64,000 bases of DNA. It comes from JALYYC01 sp963795805. Lineage in GTDB: Bacteria; Chloroflexota; Dormibacteria; CF-121. Below, in pieces: positions 35,654-44,767 of this stretch. Position 1 is the stretch's first letter; each line of letters opens with the position of its first letter. Below the pieces are notes generated by a model. The model was not told where the DNA came from and ran no database searches. It was given only the letters and a program-made list of their open reading frames with translations. The stretch spans positions 1,054,001-1,118,000 of the forward strand of contig CAWCIV010000001.1 in assembly GCA_963795805.1 (NCBI GenBank), given 5' to 3'. The translations under genes and the position numbers were made by a program.

Positions 35654-38600
35654 CTAAGCCGGCTTCTGGCTCGGGCTGTTCCGCGTCTGAATCAGTTCAC
35701 GCAAGCGCGCTATTTCATCGAGGCCGTACGTATAGCCAATCGACTGCAGCCACGCCTCATAGCTGTCCAAAATCGGAAGTGCCTCAGTGCTTCGGCCTCG
35801 GCTCACGAGGAAGCGAGCGAAGCTGAACTCGATGTGCTGGCTTACCGGTCCCAGCGAAGCGCCCATCTTCTTGACAGCCTCGATGGCGGTTGCGTAGGCG
35901 GCATCGGCGTCGTCATCCCGGCCCTGGGCGGCACGAAGCTCAGCCAGGGCGCAATGACTCTCAGCCACCGCACTGCCGTCATCCGGTCTGGCGAGCTCGA
36001 AGGCGCGGGTGACGTATCGCTCGCCAACGAGGAGATCGCCCTGGCGAACGGCGGTGATGGCTCGACGGGCACACAATTCGCATCGATGCCAGCGCTCGCC
36101 ACTCGCTTCGCTCAGCTTGATTGCCTCGTCGAACAGGCGGCCGGCCTCAGCGAGCCGGCCGACGTTCAGAAGGACCGTCGCCGCCTGTCGCTCCATCAGA
36201 ATCACATCCCACACCTCATCGACTCGCGCCGCAATCGCATCCTCCAGACACTTGAGGGCTTCCGCGACGCGGCCGGACATTGCGTCGATGCCGGCGATTG
36301 CGGCCGTCAGCTCAGCGGACACACGGGAGCCCGCCTGTTCCGTCAAGCGCTGGGCCTCATTTGCGATCGCGCGGATGTCGGGATAGCCCGCCTCTCGCCC
36401 CAAGTAGGCGAGCATCGACATCCAGGATGCGGCGCGCGCGTATTCGTTGAGGCTAGCCGCCACGGTAGCCAGGGGACGGCAGAGGTCGATAGCGGCCACG
36501 GGGTCCGATGCAAAGCTGCTCGAGAAGGTTTCCAGCCAGGTCGCTTCGAGCTCGCCAACGCGATCCCCCGTGCTGCGGAACAGGCGTGCAGCCTCTTGAG
36601 CCTGGACTTGAGTATCGGCTTGTGGCACATACCCCTCGCGTCGAAGGCTGATACGAGCGAGACACAGGTAGGCAGCGGCGGCCAGTTCCGGTGAGCCTTC
36701 GCCGTGTTGGATGACGTCACGAGCGGCGCCAACCGCAGCGTCGTAGGCGTCCACGCTGACCAGTTGCTCGGCCTCGAGGAGCCGCAGGCGGAGTCGTTGC
36801 GGGTCGCTCGGTTGCCTGTCCAGTGCCTCCAGCGGGCGGCGCGCGGCCGAGAGGCGATCCGCAAGCACTGCCCAGTCGTTGAGTGAGCGCGCCCGTTCTG
36901 CCGCCAGCAAGTTCCACGAAACCGCGCGCTCGGCTCGAGCGCCTATCACGTCGCCGGCCAGCCGCATCTCGACGGAAAGTGTGAAGGCCTCGTTGGCATG
37001 GTGGGCGATGAGATCGGCATACTCTCCGCGGCGATCGCGGGACGCCTTTTCGATCAGGGACGCGAACCGATCGTGCAGCAGGGCGCGCTCGGCCTTCGCG
37101 AGGCCCCCATAGGCCACATCACGGACCAGAAGATGCTTGAATCGCAGAGCGCCGTCAGGCGATCCGGGCGCCTGGACCACGAGGCTTTTCTGCAGCAGGC
37201 CGTCCAGCGCCCGACTGACATCGAGCTCCGGGCACAGGCCTGCCACCTCCTCGTCGCTGAATTGCTCACCGACGACACTGGCCGCCTGAAGGGTCCTCTT
37301 CTCGGCTTCCGCCAAGGAATCGAGGCGCGCCGCCAGCAGTGCATAGATCGTTTCTGGGATCCGGATCGATTCCTCCCAGCCGTTCTCCCGCTCTCGGCCC
37401 TCGTTGATTAGCCGACCCTCGTCCATCAACATGCCCAGGAACTCCTCACAGAACAGCGGGTTCCCACCTGACCGCTCCACCAGGCGCTGTCGTAAGCGAG
37501 GCGAGATCTCCTCGAGCTCGAGGAGTTGGGAGATCAAGGTGGAGGTGTTTGCCGGACTCAAGGCGTTGAGGCCAATCTCGACCCCGTGGTCCCTGCCGGT
37601 CGCCCAGCGTGGGTGAGCGTCAAGAAACTCGGGCCTGGCCAAACATACCCAGAGGACCGGGACCCCCGCTACCCGGAGCGTCACGTGGTCGATGAGGTCG
37701 AACGCGGCCGGCTCGGCCCATTGCAAATCGTCGATGACCACTATCGCCGGCTTTTCGCGGGCGAGCGCCTCAACGTAGCGCCTCATTGCCCACGCGAACT
37801 CGGCGCTGACACGTTCGGCTGGAACGTCTGGCATCGCCTGATCGGCGAGCGTCAGGCCGAGCATAACGGCAAGTCGCTGCGCCACAGCGATGCCTTGCCC
37901 GACGATGTCGAGGGCGGTGATCCGTTTTTGCAGCTTCTCAAGGGCGGTGTTCCGGTCATCGTCCGGTGTGATCGAGGCGTCGGTTCTCAGGATCTCGATG
38001 AAAGGCCAGTACGTGATGCCACGGCCGTAGGGCAGAAAGCGGCCCTGAAGAACCAGGGGATGGGCCTGCCCGCGGATTTGGTCGAGCGCTTCCTCAACTA
38101 ACCGCGATTTCCCGATGCCGGCAGCGCCGATGATGCTGACAAGACGGGCTTGGCGTTCACCGCTGGTCTGCCCGAAGCAATCCATGAGCTGCCGCAGTTC
38201 CGGCTCGCGACCGACCAGCGCCGCGCGGCCTGGACGAACGCCCCTGACCTGGCGCGGTACGTCGGTCTTTGCCGCGATGGCACGAAAGGATTCGAGCGGC
38301 AGAGCTTTTCCCTTGGCGCGAACGGCCGGCCGCCTGTCGTACTCGATGGTGGCAGCCGTCAACCGTGCCGTCAGTGGCCCGACGACGACCTCACCGGTAC
38401 CGGCTCCTTGTTGAAGGCGAGCTGCCACGTTGATGGGGTCACCTACGATGAGCTGCCCATCGTCGCCCGAGCCGACGACCGCCTCGCCGGTGTTGATCCC
38501 CACCCGAAGCGCAAGCGGCCGGCCAACTTCCTGATTGAGGACGCCCATCGTGGCCTGCATCTGGAGCCCACAGCGGACGGCGCGCTCCGCGTCGTCGTCG

Positions 38601-38809
38601 TGGATCTGCGGGATTCCGAAGACGACCATGACGGCGTCGCCGATGAACTTCTCGACAGTGCCGCCATGGACGTCAGCGACGTCTTTCATTTGCTGGAAGT
38701 AGCGCGTCATGCGACGGCGCAGCACTTCGGGGTCAGTCTCGGACCCAAGCTCTGTGGACCCCACCAGGTCAGCGAAGAGGACGGTCAGGAGCCGCCGCTC
38801 CTTCCCCAT
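35654..38809 (-). CDS. Class III adenylate/guanylate cyclase fused to STAND ATPase and TPR region
   Basis: 1051 residues. Cyclase domain about 1-190: metal Asp in LFADLVGST and GDAVMVVFG, purine-specifying Lys in VEKFIGDAV, and N-x3-R in GDPINVAARLQ, so it looks catalytically competent. AAA/STAND ATPase about 200-560 with Walker A GAAGIGKS and Walker B IVVIDDLQWAEP. The C-terminal half (about 600-1040) is an Ala-rich TPR-like helical array. No membrane segment, so a cytoplasmic protein making cAMP or cGMP under control of ligand binding to the TPRs. A paralogue with a different sensor lies at 48428-52045. Confidence 0.9.
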   Translation of the reverse strand: MGKERRLLTVLFADLVGSTELGSETDPEVLRRRMTRYFQQMKDVADVHGGTVEKFIGDAVMVVFGIPQIHDDDAERAVRCGLQMQATMGVLNQEVGRPLALRVGINTGEAVVGSGDDGQLIVGDPINVAARLQQGAGTGEVVVGPLTARLTAATIEYDRRPAVRAKGKALPLESFRAIAAKTDVPRQVRGVRPGRAALVGREPELRQLMDCFGQTSGERQARLVSIIGAAGIGKSRLVEEALDQIRGQAHPLVLQGRFLPYGRGITYWPFIEILRTDASITPDDDRNTALEKLQKRITALDIVGQGIAVAQRLAVMLGLTLADQAMPDVPAERVSAEFAWAMRRYVEALAREKPAIVVIDDLQWAEPAAFDLIDHVTLRVAGVPVLWVCLARPEFLDAHPRWATGRDHGVEIGLNALSPANTSTLISQLLELEEISPRLRQRLVERSGGNPLFCEEFLGMLMDEGRLINEGRERENGWEESIRIPETIYALLAARLDSLAEAEKRTLQAASVVGEQFSDEEVAGLCPELDVSRALDGLLQKSLVVQAPGSPDGALRFKHLLVRDVAYGGLAKAERALLHDRFASLIEKASRDRRGEYADLIAHHANEAFTLSVEMRLAGDVIGARAERAVSWNLLAAERARSLNDWAVLADRLSAARRPLEALDRQPSDPQRLRLRLLEAEQLVSVDAYDAAVGAARDVIQHGEGSPELAAAAYLCLARISLRREGYVPQADTQVQAQEAARLFRSTGDRVGELEATWLETFSSSFASDPVAAIDLCRPLATVAASLNEYARAASWMSMLAYLGREAGYPDIRAIANEAQRLTEQAGSRVSAELTAAIAGIDAMSGRVAEALKCLEDAIAARVDEVWDVILMERQAATVLLNVGRLAEAGRLFDEAIKLSEASGERWHRCELCARRAITAVRQGDLLVGERYVTRAFELARPDDGSAVAESHCALAELRAAQGRDDDADAAYATAIEAVKKMGASLGPVSQHIEFSFARFLVSRGRSTEALPILDSYEAWLQSIGYTYGLDEIARLRELIQTRNSPSQKPA

Positions 38810-38866
38810 GACCGAATTCTAGGCTTCAAAGGCCGTCCCTCGGCCTTCGCAATGACCGTGATCTGG

Positions 38867-40294
38867 CTATGGGCGCACGCCGGCACGCACCAGCGCGATG
38901 GCCGGTTCGAGGTCGACGGGAAAGTCGGCCGCAGTCTGAAAGAACGGGAGGCGCTCGCGGAGCCGCCCGAACAGCACGCCGGTGGCGCGGCCGAGAGGCT
39001 TGACGCCGCGGATCTCCGTCGCCTGCGCCGCGGCGACCAGCTCGATCGCGACCACCCGCTCGCCAAGGGAGACCATCTCGGCGAGGCGTCGCCCGGCCAG
39101 CGGGAACATCGTCATGCGGTCCTCGATGCCCTCGGCGATCGACGTACTCGAGACTTCGAAGGACACGGGCTGCGCCAGCAGGCGCGCCTCGGCCGCCATC
39201 GCGGCGGCCGCGATATCGAGCTCGCCAAGTCCCGGCTCAGCTGTCCTTACCGGCGACAGCCCCGATTCCAGCCCGGACCAGGACGACTCGAGCAGCTTGG
39301 TGGTCCGCTCCGCCACCGCGGTCAGCACCGGCGCAAGCGCGATGCGCAGGAAGTCAACCGCACCCGCCATGGCGATGACGTCGAAGTTGGCGACCGAGAT
39401 CACCCGGTCCTCCTCGGGGATGACGATGGGATTGCCCTGGGAGGCGTTCAGCTCGATCGCAAGCTGGCCCTGCGCGAAGGTGAGCGCGTCGTGCAGCGAG
39501 CCATGCAGCTGCGGGATGCCGCGGAAGGTCAGTGGGTCCTGCAGGTTGCGGGCCGACCCCTCCTTCCAGAGGTAACTACCCTCGAGCAGAGTCTGCATCC
39601 GCTCGAGGATCGCCCGAAGACCGGGATACGGGCGCGTCCGCGCCACCGCCGGGTGCAGAATCGTCAGGTTGGCGCCGAAGCCTTCCAGGCTGAGCGCCGC
39701 GACGGCGGTCGCCGTATCGAGCAGGCGTGCCGCATCCGCGATCGCCAGGGTCGCGATCCCCGTGCTCACAGCGCTGTGATTCAGGAAGGCCAGCCCCTCG
39801 CCCGCCTGCAATGCCATCCCGTCGAGCAGGCCGGCAGCCAGGTCGGCGTTGGGACCAAGGTCGCTCATGCCGACCGAGCCGAGCAGGCGGACCGGCGGCG
39901 TGATCCCCTCGTTGAGGCAACTGACAATCCGCTCAGCCAGGATCGGCCGAACGCCTGGCACCGCGCTGGCGAAACGGTTCGCGAGGACCAGGGTCGCCGC
40001 CCGCGTCACCTCGCGGCTCGCGACCGGGCCTTGTGCGATCCGATGCTCGCGCAACATCGCCTGGTTGTAGCGGTCGACCGAGGATGGGTCGATGCGCTCC
40101 CGTTTGAGCGCGGCAACACCGGTGGTCAGCCCGTAAACCGCGACCTGGCTACTGAGCGCCCGCTCAACCACCGCGCGCGATCGCTCCATCGTCGCGATGA
40201 CTTCGGGACCGAGGGCGACTGATGCACCCTGGCGGGCCACGGCCACGACGTCGTCAAGCGTCAAGCTTCTGCCCGTGACGATGATTGATCCCAC
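38867..40294 (-). CDS. Histidine/phenylalanine ammonia-lyase-like protein with degenerate MIO motif
   Basis: 475 residues, slightly shorter than HutH. Catalytic Tyr region VYGLTTGVAAL, the Asn/Gln segment FLNHSAVSTGIATLAIADAARLLD, and GNPIVIPEEDRVISVANFDV fit the lyase fold. The MIO-forming Ala-Ser-Gly in the usual SVGASGDLAPLAH is here SVGMSDLGPNADLA (about 142-155): Ala is Met and Gly is Asp. Autocatalytic MIO formation should not be possible, so the protein may use another chemistry or have lost activity. GTG start. Between two unrelated genes. Confidence 0.82.
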   Translation of the reverse strand: MGSIIVTGRSLTLDDVVAVARQGASVALGPEVIATMERSRAVVERALSSQVAVYGLTTGVAALKRERIDPSSVDRYNQAMLREHRIAQGPVASREVTRAATLVLANRFASAVPGVRPILAERIVSCLNEGITPPVRLLGSVGMSDLGPNADLAAGLLDGMALQAGEGLAFLNHSAVSTGIATLAIADAARLLDTATAVAALSLEGFGANLTILHPAVARTRPYPGLRAILERMQTLLEGSYLWKEGSARNLQDPLTFRGIPQLHGSLHDALTFAQGQLAIELNASQGNPIVIPEEDRVISVANFDVIAMAGAVDFLRIALAPVLTAVAERTTKLLESSWSGLESGLSPVRTAEPGLGELDIAAAAMAAEARLLAQPVSFEVSSTSIAEGIEDRMTMFPLAGRRLAEMVSLGERVVAIELVAAAQATEIRGVKPLGRATGVLFGRLRERLPFFQTAADFPVDLEPAIALVRAGVRP

Positions 40295-40367
40295 CCAAAA
40301 ATCCCCGCGCTGAGCTTAGCGGGTCATCCGCCGCTCCCCGACCTGTGGGACATACTCAGGCATGTGG

Positions 40368-40373
40368 TACTAT
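40368..40373 (+). promoter_or_regulatory. Candidate -10 box of a near-leaderless vapBC transcript
   Basis: TACTAT lies 7 bases before the ATG at 40381, and no ribosome site is visible between them. A start of transcription about 6-7 bases downstream would give a nearly leaderless mRNA. The -35 region (about 40346-40351) matches consensus poorly. Confidence 0.25.
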
Positions 40374-40380
40374 CGCTGCG

Positions 40381-40653
40381 ATGGCCCACAGCGACGGCGC
40401 TTATCGCGTCCAGCTTGGTGATCGGGGGCGCCTCGTCCTGCCGGCTGAGGTCCGCCGGCAACTGAAGCTACGGGAAGGAGACGAGCTTCTTGTAACGGTG
40501 CAGGCTGACGGCAGCCTGCGTCTTGCCAGCAGGCGACAAATCGTCCGTGAAGCTCGAGGGCTATACCGATCTCGCACGGGACGCCGGTCGCTCGTCGATG
40601 AGTTGATCGCCGAACGACGCGAGGAGGCGGCCCGAGAGAACGCGTCCCATTGA
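40381..40653 (+). CDS. AbrB/MazE-type antitoxin (VapB-like)
   Basis: 90 residues from ATG 40381. YRVQLGDRGRLVLPAEVRRQLKLREGDELLVTVQADGSLRLAS is a SpoVT/AbrB swapped-hairpin DNA-binding domain. The C-terminal basic/acidic helix (REARGLYRSRTGRRSLVDELIAERREEAARENA) is the toxin-wrapping part. It overlaps the PIN toxin gene by TTGA. Probably autoregulates the pair. Confidence 0.87.
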   Translation: MAHSDGAYRVQLGDRGRLVLPAEVRRQLKLREGDELLVTVQADGSLRLASRRQIVREARGLYRSRTGRRSLVDELIAERREEAARENASH

Positions 40654-41060
40654 CCGAGGATGCCTCCTGCGTCCTCGACGCGTCGGCCGTTCTTGCCCTC
40701 TTGAACGACGAGCCCGGCGCTCAGAGCGTCGAAGCTGCAATGGTTCGGGGAGCGGCGCTGAGCACCGTGAACCTTTCCGAAATCCTTGGCAAACTGGCGG
40801 AATCCGGTCAGGATCCGGCCGATATTCTGGCCGGTCTTCGAAGGCAAGGGTTGGTGGGGCCCGGGCTAACGATCGAACCTCTTACCGAAGAGGATGCCGT
40901 CGTCGTCGCCCAACTGCGTAAAGAGACCAGAGCGGCGGGACTCTCTCTCGGCGACCGAGCCTGCCTGGCTCTGGCACGACGGCTGGGCTTGCCGGCAATG
41001 ACGGCCGATCGTGCCTGGACCCGCCTCAAGGTTGGGGTCGCCGTCGAAGCCATCCGGTAG
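40650..41060 (+). CDS. PIN-domain ribonuclease toxin (VapC-like)
   Basis: 136 residues, TTG start inside the antitoxin stop. The four acidic residues of the PIN active site are present: Asp in VLDASAVLALLNDE, Glu in VNLSEILGKL, Asp in SLGDRACLALARRLG and Asp in TADRAW. A magnesium-dependent RNase, typically cutting tRNA or rRNA, held in check by the upstream antitoxin. Confidence 0.9.
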   Translation: MTEDASCVLDASAVLALLNDEPGAQSVEAAMVRGAALSTVNLSEILGKLAESGQDPADILAGLRRQGLVGPGLTIEPLTEEDAVVVAQLRKETRAAGLSLGDRACLALARRLGLPAMTADRAWTRLKVGVAVEAIR

Positions 41061-41071
41061 CGTCCGAAGGT

Positions 41072-41668
41072 TCAGCCTCCAAGGGCGATCGAGAAATGCG
41101 ACCACCACGGGCGCGCCTTCTGCGCAACTGGCGGAGGGGTGTACCGCCAGCCGCTCAGGGGCTCAGCGGAGACAACCGTCAGGGTGTTTGGTAGGTAGTA
41201 GACGCGGTACGGGCCACCCGGCTGGAAGGCATGATGGACCGCTTTCTCCGTCTGAAGCTCCAGGCCGTTGATATAGAGGTGCCACTCGTCGGGATCTTCG
41301 CCACCAGGGATATGGCGAGTGCGAGCGTCGCCCTCGGCCAAAGCGACGACTCCCGCGGTCAGTTCGTCGTGTCCCTTCCACCAGCGCGCCACCACGACAA
41401 TGGCGCCAATGGCTCCCATGCCTGCGAACAGCCAATTGCCCTGAACTATCGGGATGGCGAGAAACAAGGCAAGTCCGAGGAGAGACAGCGCCGTCTTCTC
41501 CCCAATGTCAGAAGCTCGTTCGTCGCGCTGTGTCGGTGACAGCCGGCCAGCCCGGTTGTCAACGAGATCGGCGGGCGAAAAACCCGGGAGCATGGAGAGA
41601 TCGGGTGCCGGGATGACCGCCGCGTCCCGTTGGGTCTGGTCGATCGAATCGTTGATGAGCGTTTGCAT
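41072..41668 (-). CDS. Membrane protein of unknown function
   Basis: 198 residues from ATG 41668, with GGAGG upstream. A soluble N-terminus of about 65 residues is followed by two membrane helices (ALSLLGLALFLAIPIVQ and WLFAGMGAIGAIVVVARWW). A soluble beta-rich C-terminal domain follows (EWHLYINGLELQTEKAVHHAF, YRVYYLPNTLTVVSAEPL). The layout suggests a pore-less sensor or stress protein; no family recognised. It lies downstream of the LuxR gene on the same strand. Confidence 0.7.
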   Translation of the reverse strand: MQTLINDSIDQTQRDAAVIPAPDLSMLPGFSPADLVDNRAGRLSPTQRDERASDIGEKTALSLLGLALFLAIPIVQGNWLFAGMGAIGAIVVVARWWKGHDELTAGVVALAEGDARTRHIPGGEDPDEWHLYINGLELQTEKAVHHAFQPGGPYRVYYLPNTLTVVSAEPLSGWRYTPPPVAQKARPWWSHFSIALGG

Positions 41669-41761
41669 TTCCGTACCTCCAGGTTGTTCTGAGGGCATCG
41701 TGCCGCCACCTGGTTGCCGGAAACATCGGGAAAAGGGCTCAGCCGGTACTCAATCTCGTGC

Positions 41762-42161
41762 TCATTTCGGTGCTGACTGATGCCGCGTGTATTCGGCCGC
41801 GATCTGGGCCCGGTTGTTCAGGTTGAGCTTGTTCAGGATGTGCTGCACGTGGTTGTCGACGGTGCGCTCCGCGAGGAACAGCCGTCTGCCGATCTCTTTG
41901 TTTCGTTAGACCCTCCGCCACCAGGGCAGCCACCTCCATCTCGCGCGGGCTCAAAACTGACAGCCGTCCACTCCGCGCAGGTGGCCCAGCAGATGGCACC
42001 TGCTGCCAGAGCAGACCTGCCACGACGCGGACACCCAGGACCGCCAGGATGGCGAGGGCAACCAGCCCGATCCGGACTCCGATCGCCCAATTGACGATGC
42101 CGGTGATCAGGGCCAGCCCGAGGGCCGCGGGATCGCGGAGTTCGCGCACAACGGCGGCCAT
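41762..42161 (-). CDS. Membrane-associated LuxR-type HTH protein (1-nt frameshift at about 41902)
   Basis: Residues 1-50 hold two hydrophobic segments (LGLALITGIVNWAIGVRIGLVALAILAVLGVRVVAGLL). A LuxR/GerE HTH then begins with LSPREMEVAALVAEGLT. The frame breaks there; removing one A of the mRNA AAA (T at 41901-41903) restores NKEIGRRLFLAERTVDNHVQHILNKLNLNNRAQIAAEY and a stop at 41762-41764. The total of 400 bases is exactly 399+1, so a single insertion explains it. The start overlaps the stop of the solute-binding/VWA gene (ATGA). A membrane-tethered DNA-binding regulator is inferred. Confidence 0.75.
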
Positions 42162-43909
42162 CAGAAGTTCGAGACCACCGCGCTGAGGACGTTCCCGGGT
42201 CCGCTCGGATTGCTGGCGTCGTAGGCGCCACCGCGGGAAGCCCGAGCCATCAGGGCAAGCACGATCGTCGAGGGATGCGGCCCGTAGGCCACGGTAAAGA
42301 GGTGCACCCCGCTCGTCTCGCTGTCGGCTTGCAGGGTGCGCAGCAGCCCATCAAGGTCGAGATCCTGCGAGGCCGTGCTGTGGCCATTGGTGACCAGAAC
42401 GACGGCGTTGATCCTGGTCGGATCGGCTCCCGCTTTGAGGGCGTCAACGGCCGCGAGCGTGGCGCGGTAAAGCTCGGCCGGCTGGCTCGTTGATTTCAGC
42501 GCGGAAACCTCGGCGACCAACCGTGCCCGATTCTGTGACAGCGGTCCGAAGGAAAGGACCTCGTGGAAGGGAGCCGCCCCAGTCGTGGACCCAAATTCCC
42601 ATGACGCCACCAGGTCGTCGCCGGCAAGCTGCCCGAGGCCAGTCGCCAGCGACGCCGACAACGCCTTCGGATCCGCACCGGTGGTTGACGACGAGACGTC
42701 GAAGACCAGAAGGATCTTCGCTCGCTTGCGGAGTGCCGGCCAGGCCTGCTGGATGCGCTCGACGACCGCGGCAGGCGGCGCCTGCAGATAGGCGCCGGGG
42801 CGTTCCGCCTGGAGCCCGTTGCTGGCGGAGATCTCGGGGCCAGCCCGGCCGAATTGATCGCGGAAGCCAACGGCCTTGAACCGCTGCTGCTGGGCCGGCT
42901 GCTGCAGGTATGTCAGGAACGCCTGCGCGACCTGCCGCTGTGCATCCGTCACCCAGGGCGCCTTGAGTACGACATACGGATGGTCTGCGGCGAGTGTCCC
43001 TTCCTTCGGGTAAACGGCGACCAGGGGTATACGCGGCGGCAGCTGCTGTCCATTCGGGGTGGCGTCACCGAGCGGGTTGCCATGGTTGTAGTCCCAGAGC
43101 TCCTTTTCCTCCATCGCGATCGCCGAGATATACGAGAGACCGGCCTTTGCGTCGTCGGCCGCGCGGAGGTTGAGCAGAAAGGTCGACACGGAGTTCCCGT
43201 AGTGGACGACCGCTGACTCAACCTGGCCCACAAACGCCGCATTCGCCGCCGCGTCGACGGCCGCGGTGGTCAGATCGGAGGACTGGCCGCTGGCGGCGAA
43301 ATACGCCTCCATCAGCGCATGAAGGCCAGACGTCGAGATCTCCGGATCGGTCTTGCCGAGTTGGAAGGCTCCCCATTCGGGGTGGCCATACCGACTCCAC
43401 CCGACGCGATCTCGAGCGAGCTGAAAGATGTCAGTCCAACCGAGCGCCTTATCCGGCCATCCGAGGGCCTGGGCCATCGGACGCGGCATCCCGATGACGA
43501 GCGGCGACTTGAAAAGAAGGGCCAGGTCTGATGGCACCAACTCCGGCTGATGCGCGTTCGCCAGGCGGCGGCTGAGCAAGGCGGTCCAGGTAAGTGCCGC
43601 CGGTGACCAGACATCCGGGTACGGACCGTCCGTGCCGGGCTTCCACCCTCGGGCCAACGCCTGCTCCGCCTGGCCGGAAGCGACCCGCCGCACGTCGATC
43701 GTGACACAGCGCCCGGCCACCGACGGATTGGTCCGCTGATAGTCCCCCGCCAGGGCGCGCAGCAACGTGGACTTCTCCTCGGAGGAGGCGATCACCAGGG
43801 ACGTGCAGCCGGTCGCCGGCACCGAACGACCAACGGTCGCCAGGACTCCGGTAAGCAGGATGGCAAAGGCCGCCGCGACCGAGAGTGGCCCGAGCCGGTG
43901 TCTGGCCAT
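42161..43909 (-). CDS. Extracellular solute-binding domain fused to a VWA domain
   Basis: 582 residues. N-terminal signal or anchor (VAAAFAILLTGVLATVG). Residues about 35-375 resemble periplasmic binding protein type II (TSLVIASSEEKSTLLRALAGDYQ, DVWSPAALTW, PLVIGMPRPMAQALGW). Residues about 395-580 are a von Willebrand A domain with MIDAS DVSSS and VVLVTNGHSTASQDLDLDGLL. It is probably exported and membrane-held, binding a ligand and a protein partner. Coupled by ATGA to the LuxR-type gene, which suggests a signalling pair. Confidence 0.85.
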   Translation of the reverse strand: MARHRLGPLSVAAAFAILLTGVLATVGRSVPATGCTSLVIASSEEKSTLLRALAGDYQRTNPSVAGRCVTIDVRRVASGQAEQALARGWKPGTDGPYPDVWSPAALTWTALLSRRLANAHQPELVPSDLALLFKSPLVIGMPRPMAQALGWPDKALGWTDIFQLARDRVGWSRYGHPEWGAFQLGKTDPEISTSGLHALMEAYFAASGQSSDLTTAAVDAAANAAFVGQVESAVVHYGNSVSTFLLNLRAADDAKAGLSYISAIAMEEKELWDYNHGNPLGDATPNGQQLPPRIPLVAVYPKEGTLAADHPYVVLKAPWVTDAQRQVAQAFLTYLQQPAQQQRFKAVGFRDQFGRAGPEISASNGLQAERPGAYLQAPPAAVVERIQQAWPALRKRAKILLVFDVSSSTTGADPKALSASLATGLGQLAGDDLVASWEFGSTTGAAPFHEVLSFGPLSQNRARLVAEVSALKSTSQPAELYRATLAAVDALKAGADPTRINAVVLVTNGHSTASQDLDLDGLLRTLQADSETSGVHLFTVAYGPHPSTIVLALMARASRGGAYDASNPSGPGNVLSAVVSNF

Positions 43910-43955
43910 GCATCTGCCCCCTTCGCCGCCAGTCTACCGAGATGTCAGGGCGTCG

Positions 43956-43984
43956 TGAGTACCAAATTGAGTACCGACTGAGTC
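43956..43984. repeat. Three short direct repeats in a divergent promoter region
   Basis: TGAGTACC at 43956 and 43968 and TGAGTC at 43979 recur every 11-12 bases, one helical turn, between the solute-binding/VWA gene and the DUF4328 gene. This phasing suits cooperative binding of a regulator. Confidence 0.4.
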
Positions 43985-44053
43985 TTTTCTCCGATGTGCG
44001 GGCCCGGCCCCTGGCGGGACGCTGAGCCCACAAAACATTTGGAGGCACAGACC

Positions 44054-44767
44054 ATGCAAACCAACCAGTCGCACGACCTCTTTAGCGTCTCGCCGCCGGC
44101 CCCGCTCCCCTTTGCCTCGGCCAGAACTCGGGGCATCGTCGCCATCGCATTCCTGGCGCTCTCGATCGTTCAGAGCGTGGCCTCCCTCACGATCCTGTAC
44201 GACTACTTTGTTGTCGACATCCCACCGCTCAAGTGGGGCGGCAGCCTGCTCGCCCTCCCGGTCGGGCTGGCCTGTGTCGTCAGTTTCCTGTTCTGGTTCC
44301 ATCGCGCCTACCGGAACCTTCGACCGCTCGGGGCCGAGGAACTCAATCACTCCGCGGCCTCGGCCACCGGCTGGTGGTTCGTTCCCGTCGCCTTCTTCTG
44401 GAAACCTGTTCAAGCGATGGTCGAGATCTGGAAGGCGTCCAACCCCGACTGGACGCGAAGTGATCGAGCGTTACGCAAGACCATCGGCGCGCCGGTGCTT
44501 CTGGTCGTGTGGTGGACGACGTACCTGAGCGCCCTCCTGCTGGACAACGTCCTGGCCGGGCCGGATCGAGCCTTTTACGAGGGGCAGGGGGTCACGAAGG
44601 CCATGATCGTCGCGAGCGCCTTTGACATCCTCGCCGCTGTACTCACGATGGCCGCGATCCTCGAGATCAACCGCCGCCAAACAAAGAGCCACGACCGCCG
44701 GGTTCAGCCAAGCCCGGAACCCGTCACGGCAGTGACGGAGACCAACGGAGTTCCGGCGGGTCAGTAA
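44054..44767 (+). CDS. DUF4328 domain membrane protein
   Basis: 237 residues from ATG 44054, with GGAGG 8-13 bases upstream. Four hydrophobic segments. Conserved features FLFWFHRAYRNLRPLG and ATGWWFVPVAFFWKPVQAMVEIWKASNPDW are those of DUF4328, common in Actinobacteria and Chloroflexi. Function unknown. Overlaps the convergent permease gene by 7 bases. Confidence 0.85.
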   Translation: MQTNQSHDLFSVSPPAPLPFASARTRGIVAIAFLALSIVQSVASLTILYDYFVVDIPPLKWGGSLLALPVGLACVVSFLFWFHRAYRNLRPLGAEELNHSAASATGWWFVPVAFFWKPVQAMVEIWKASNPDWTRSDRALRKTIGAPVLLVVWWTTYLSALLLDNVLAGPDRAFYEGQGVTKAMIVASAFDILAAVLTMAAILEINRRQTKSHDRRVQPSPEPVTAVTETNGVPAGQ

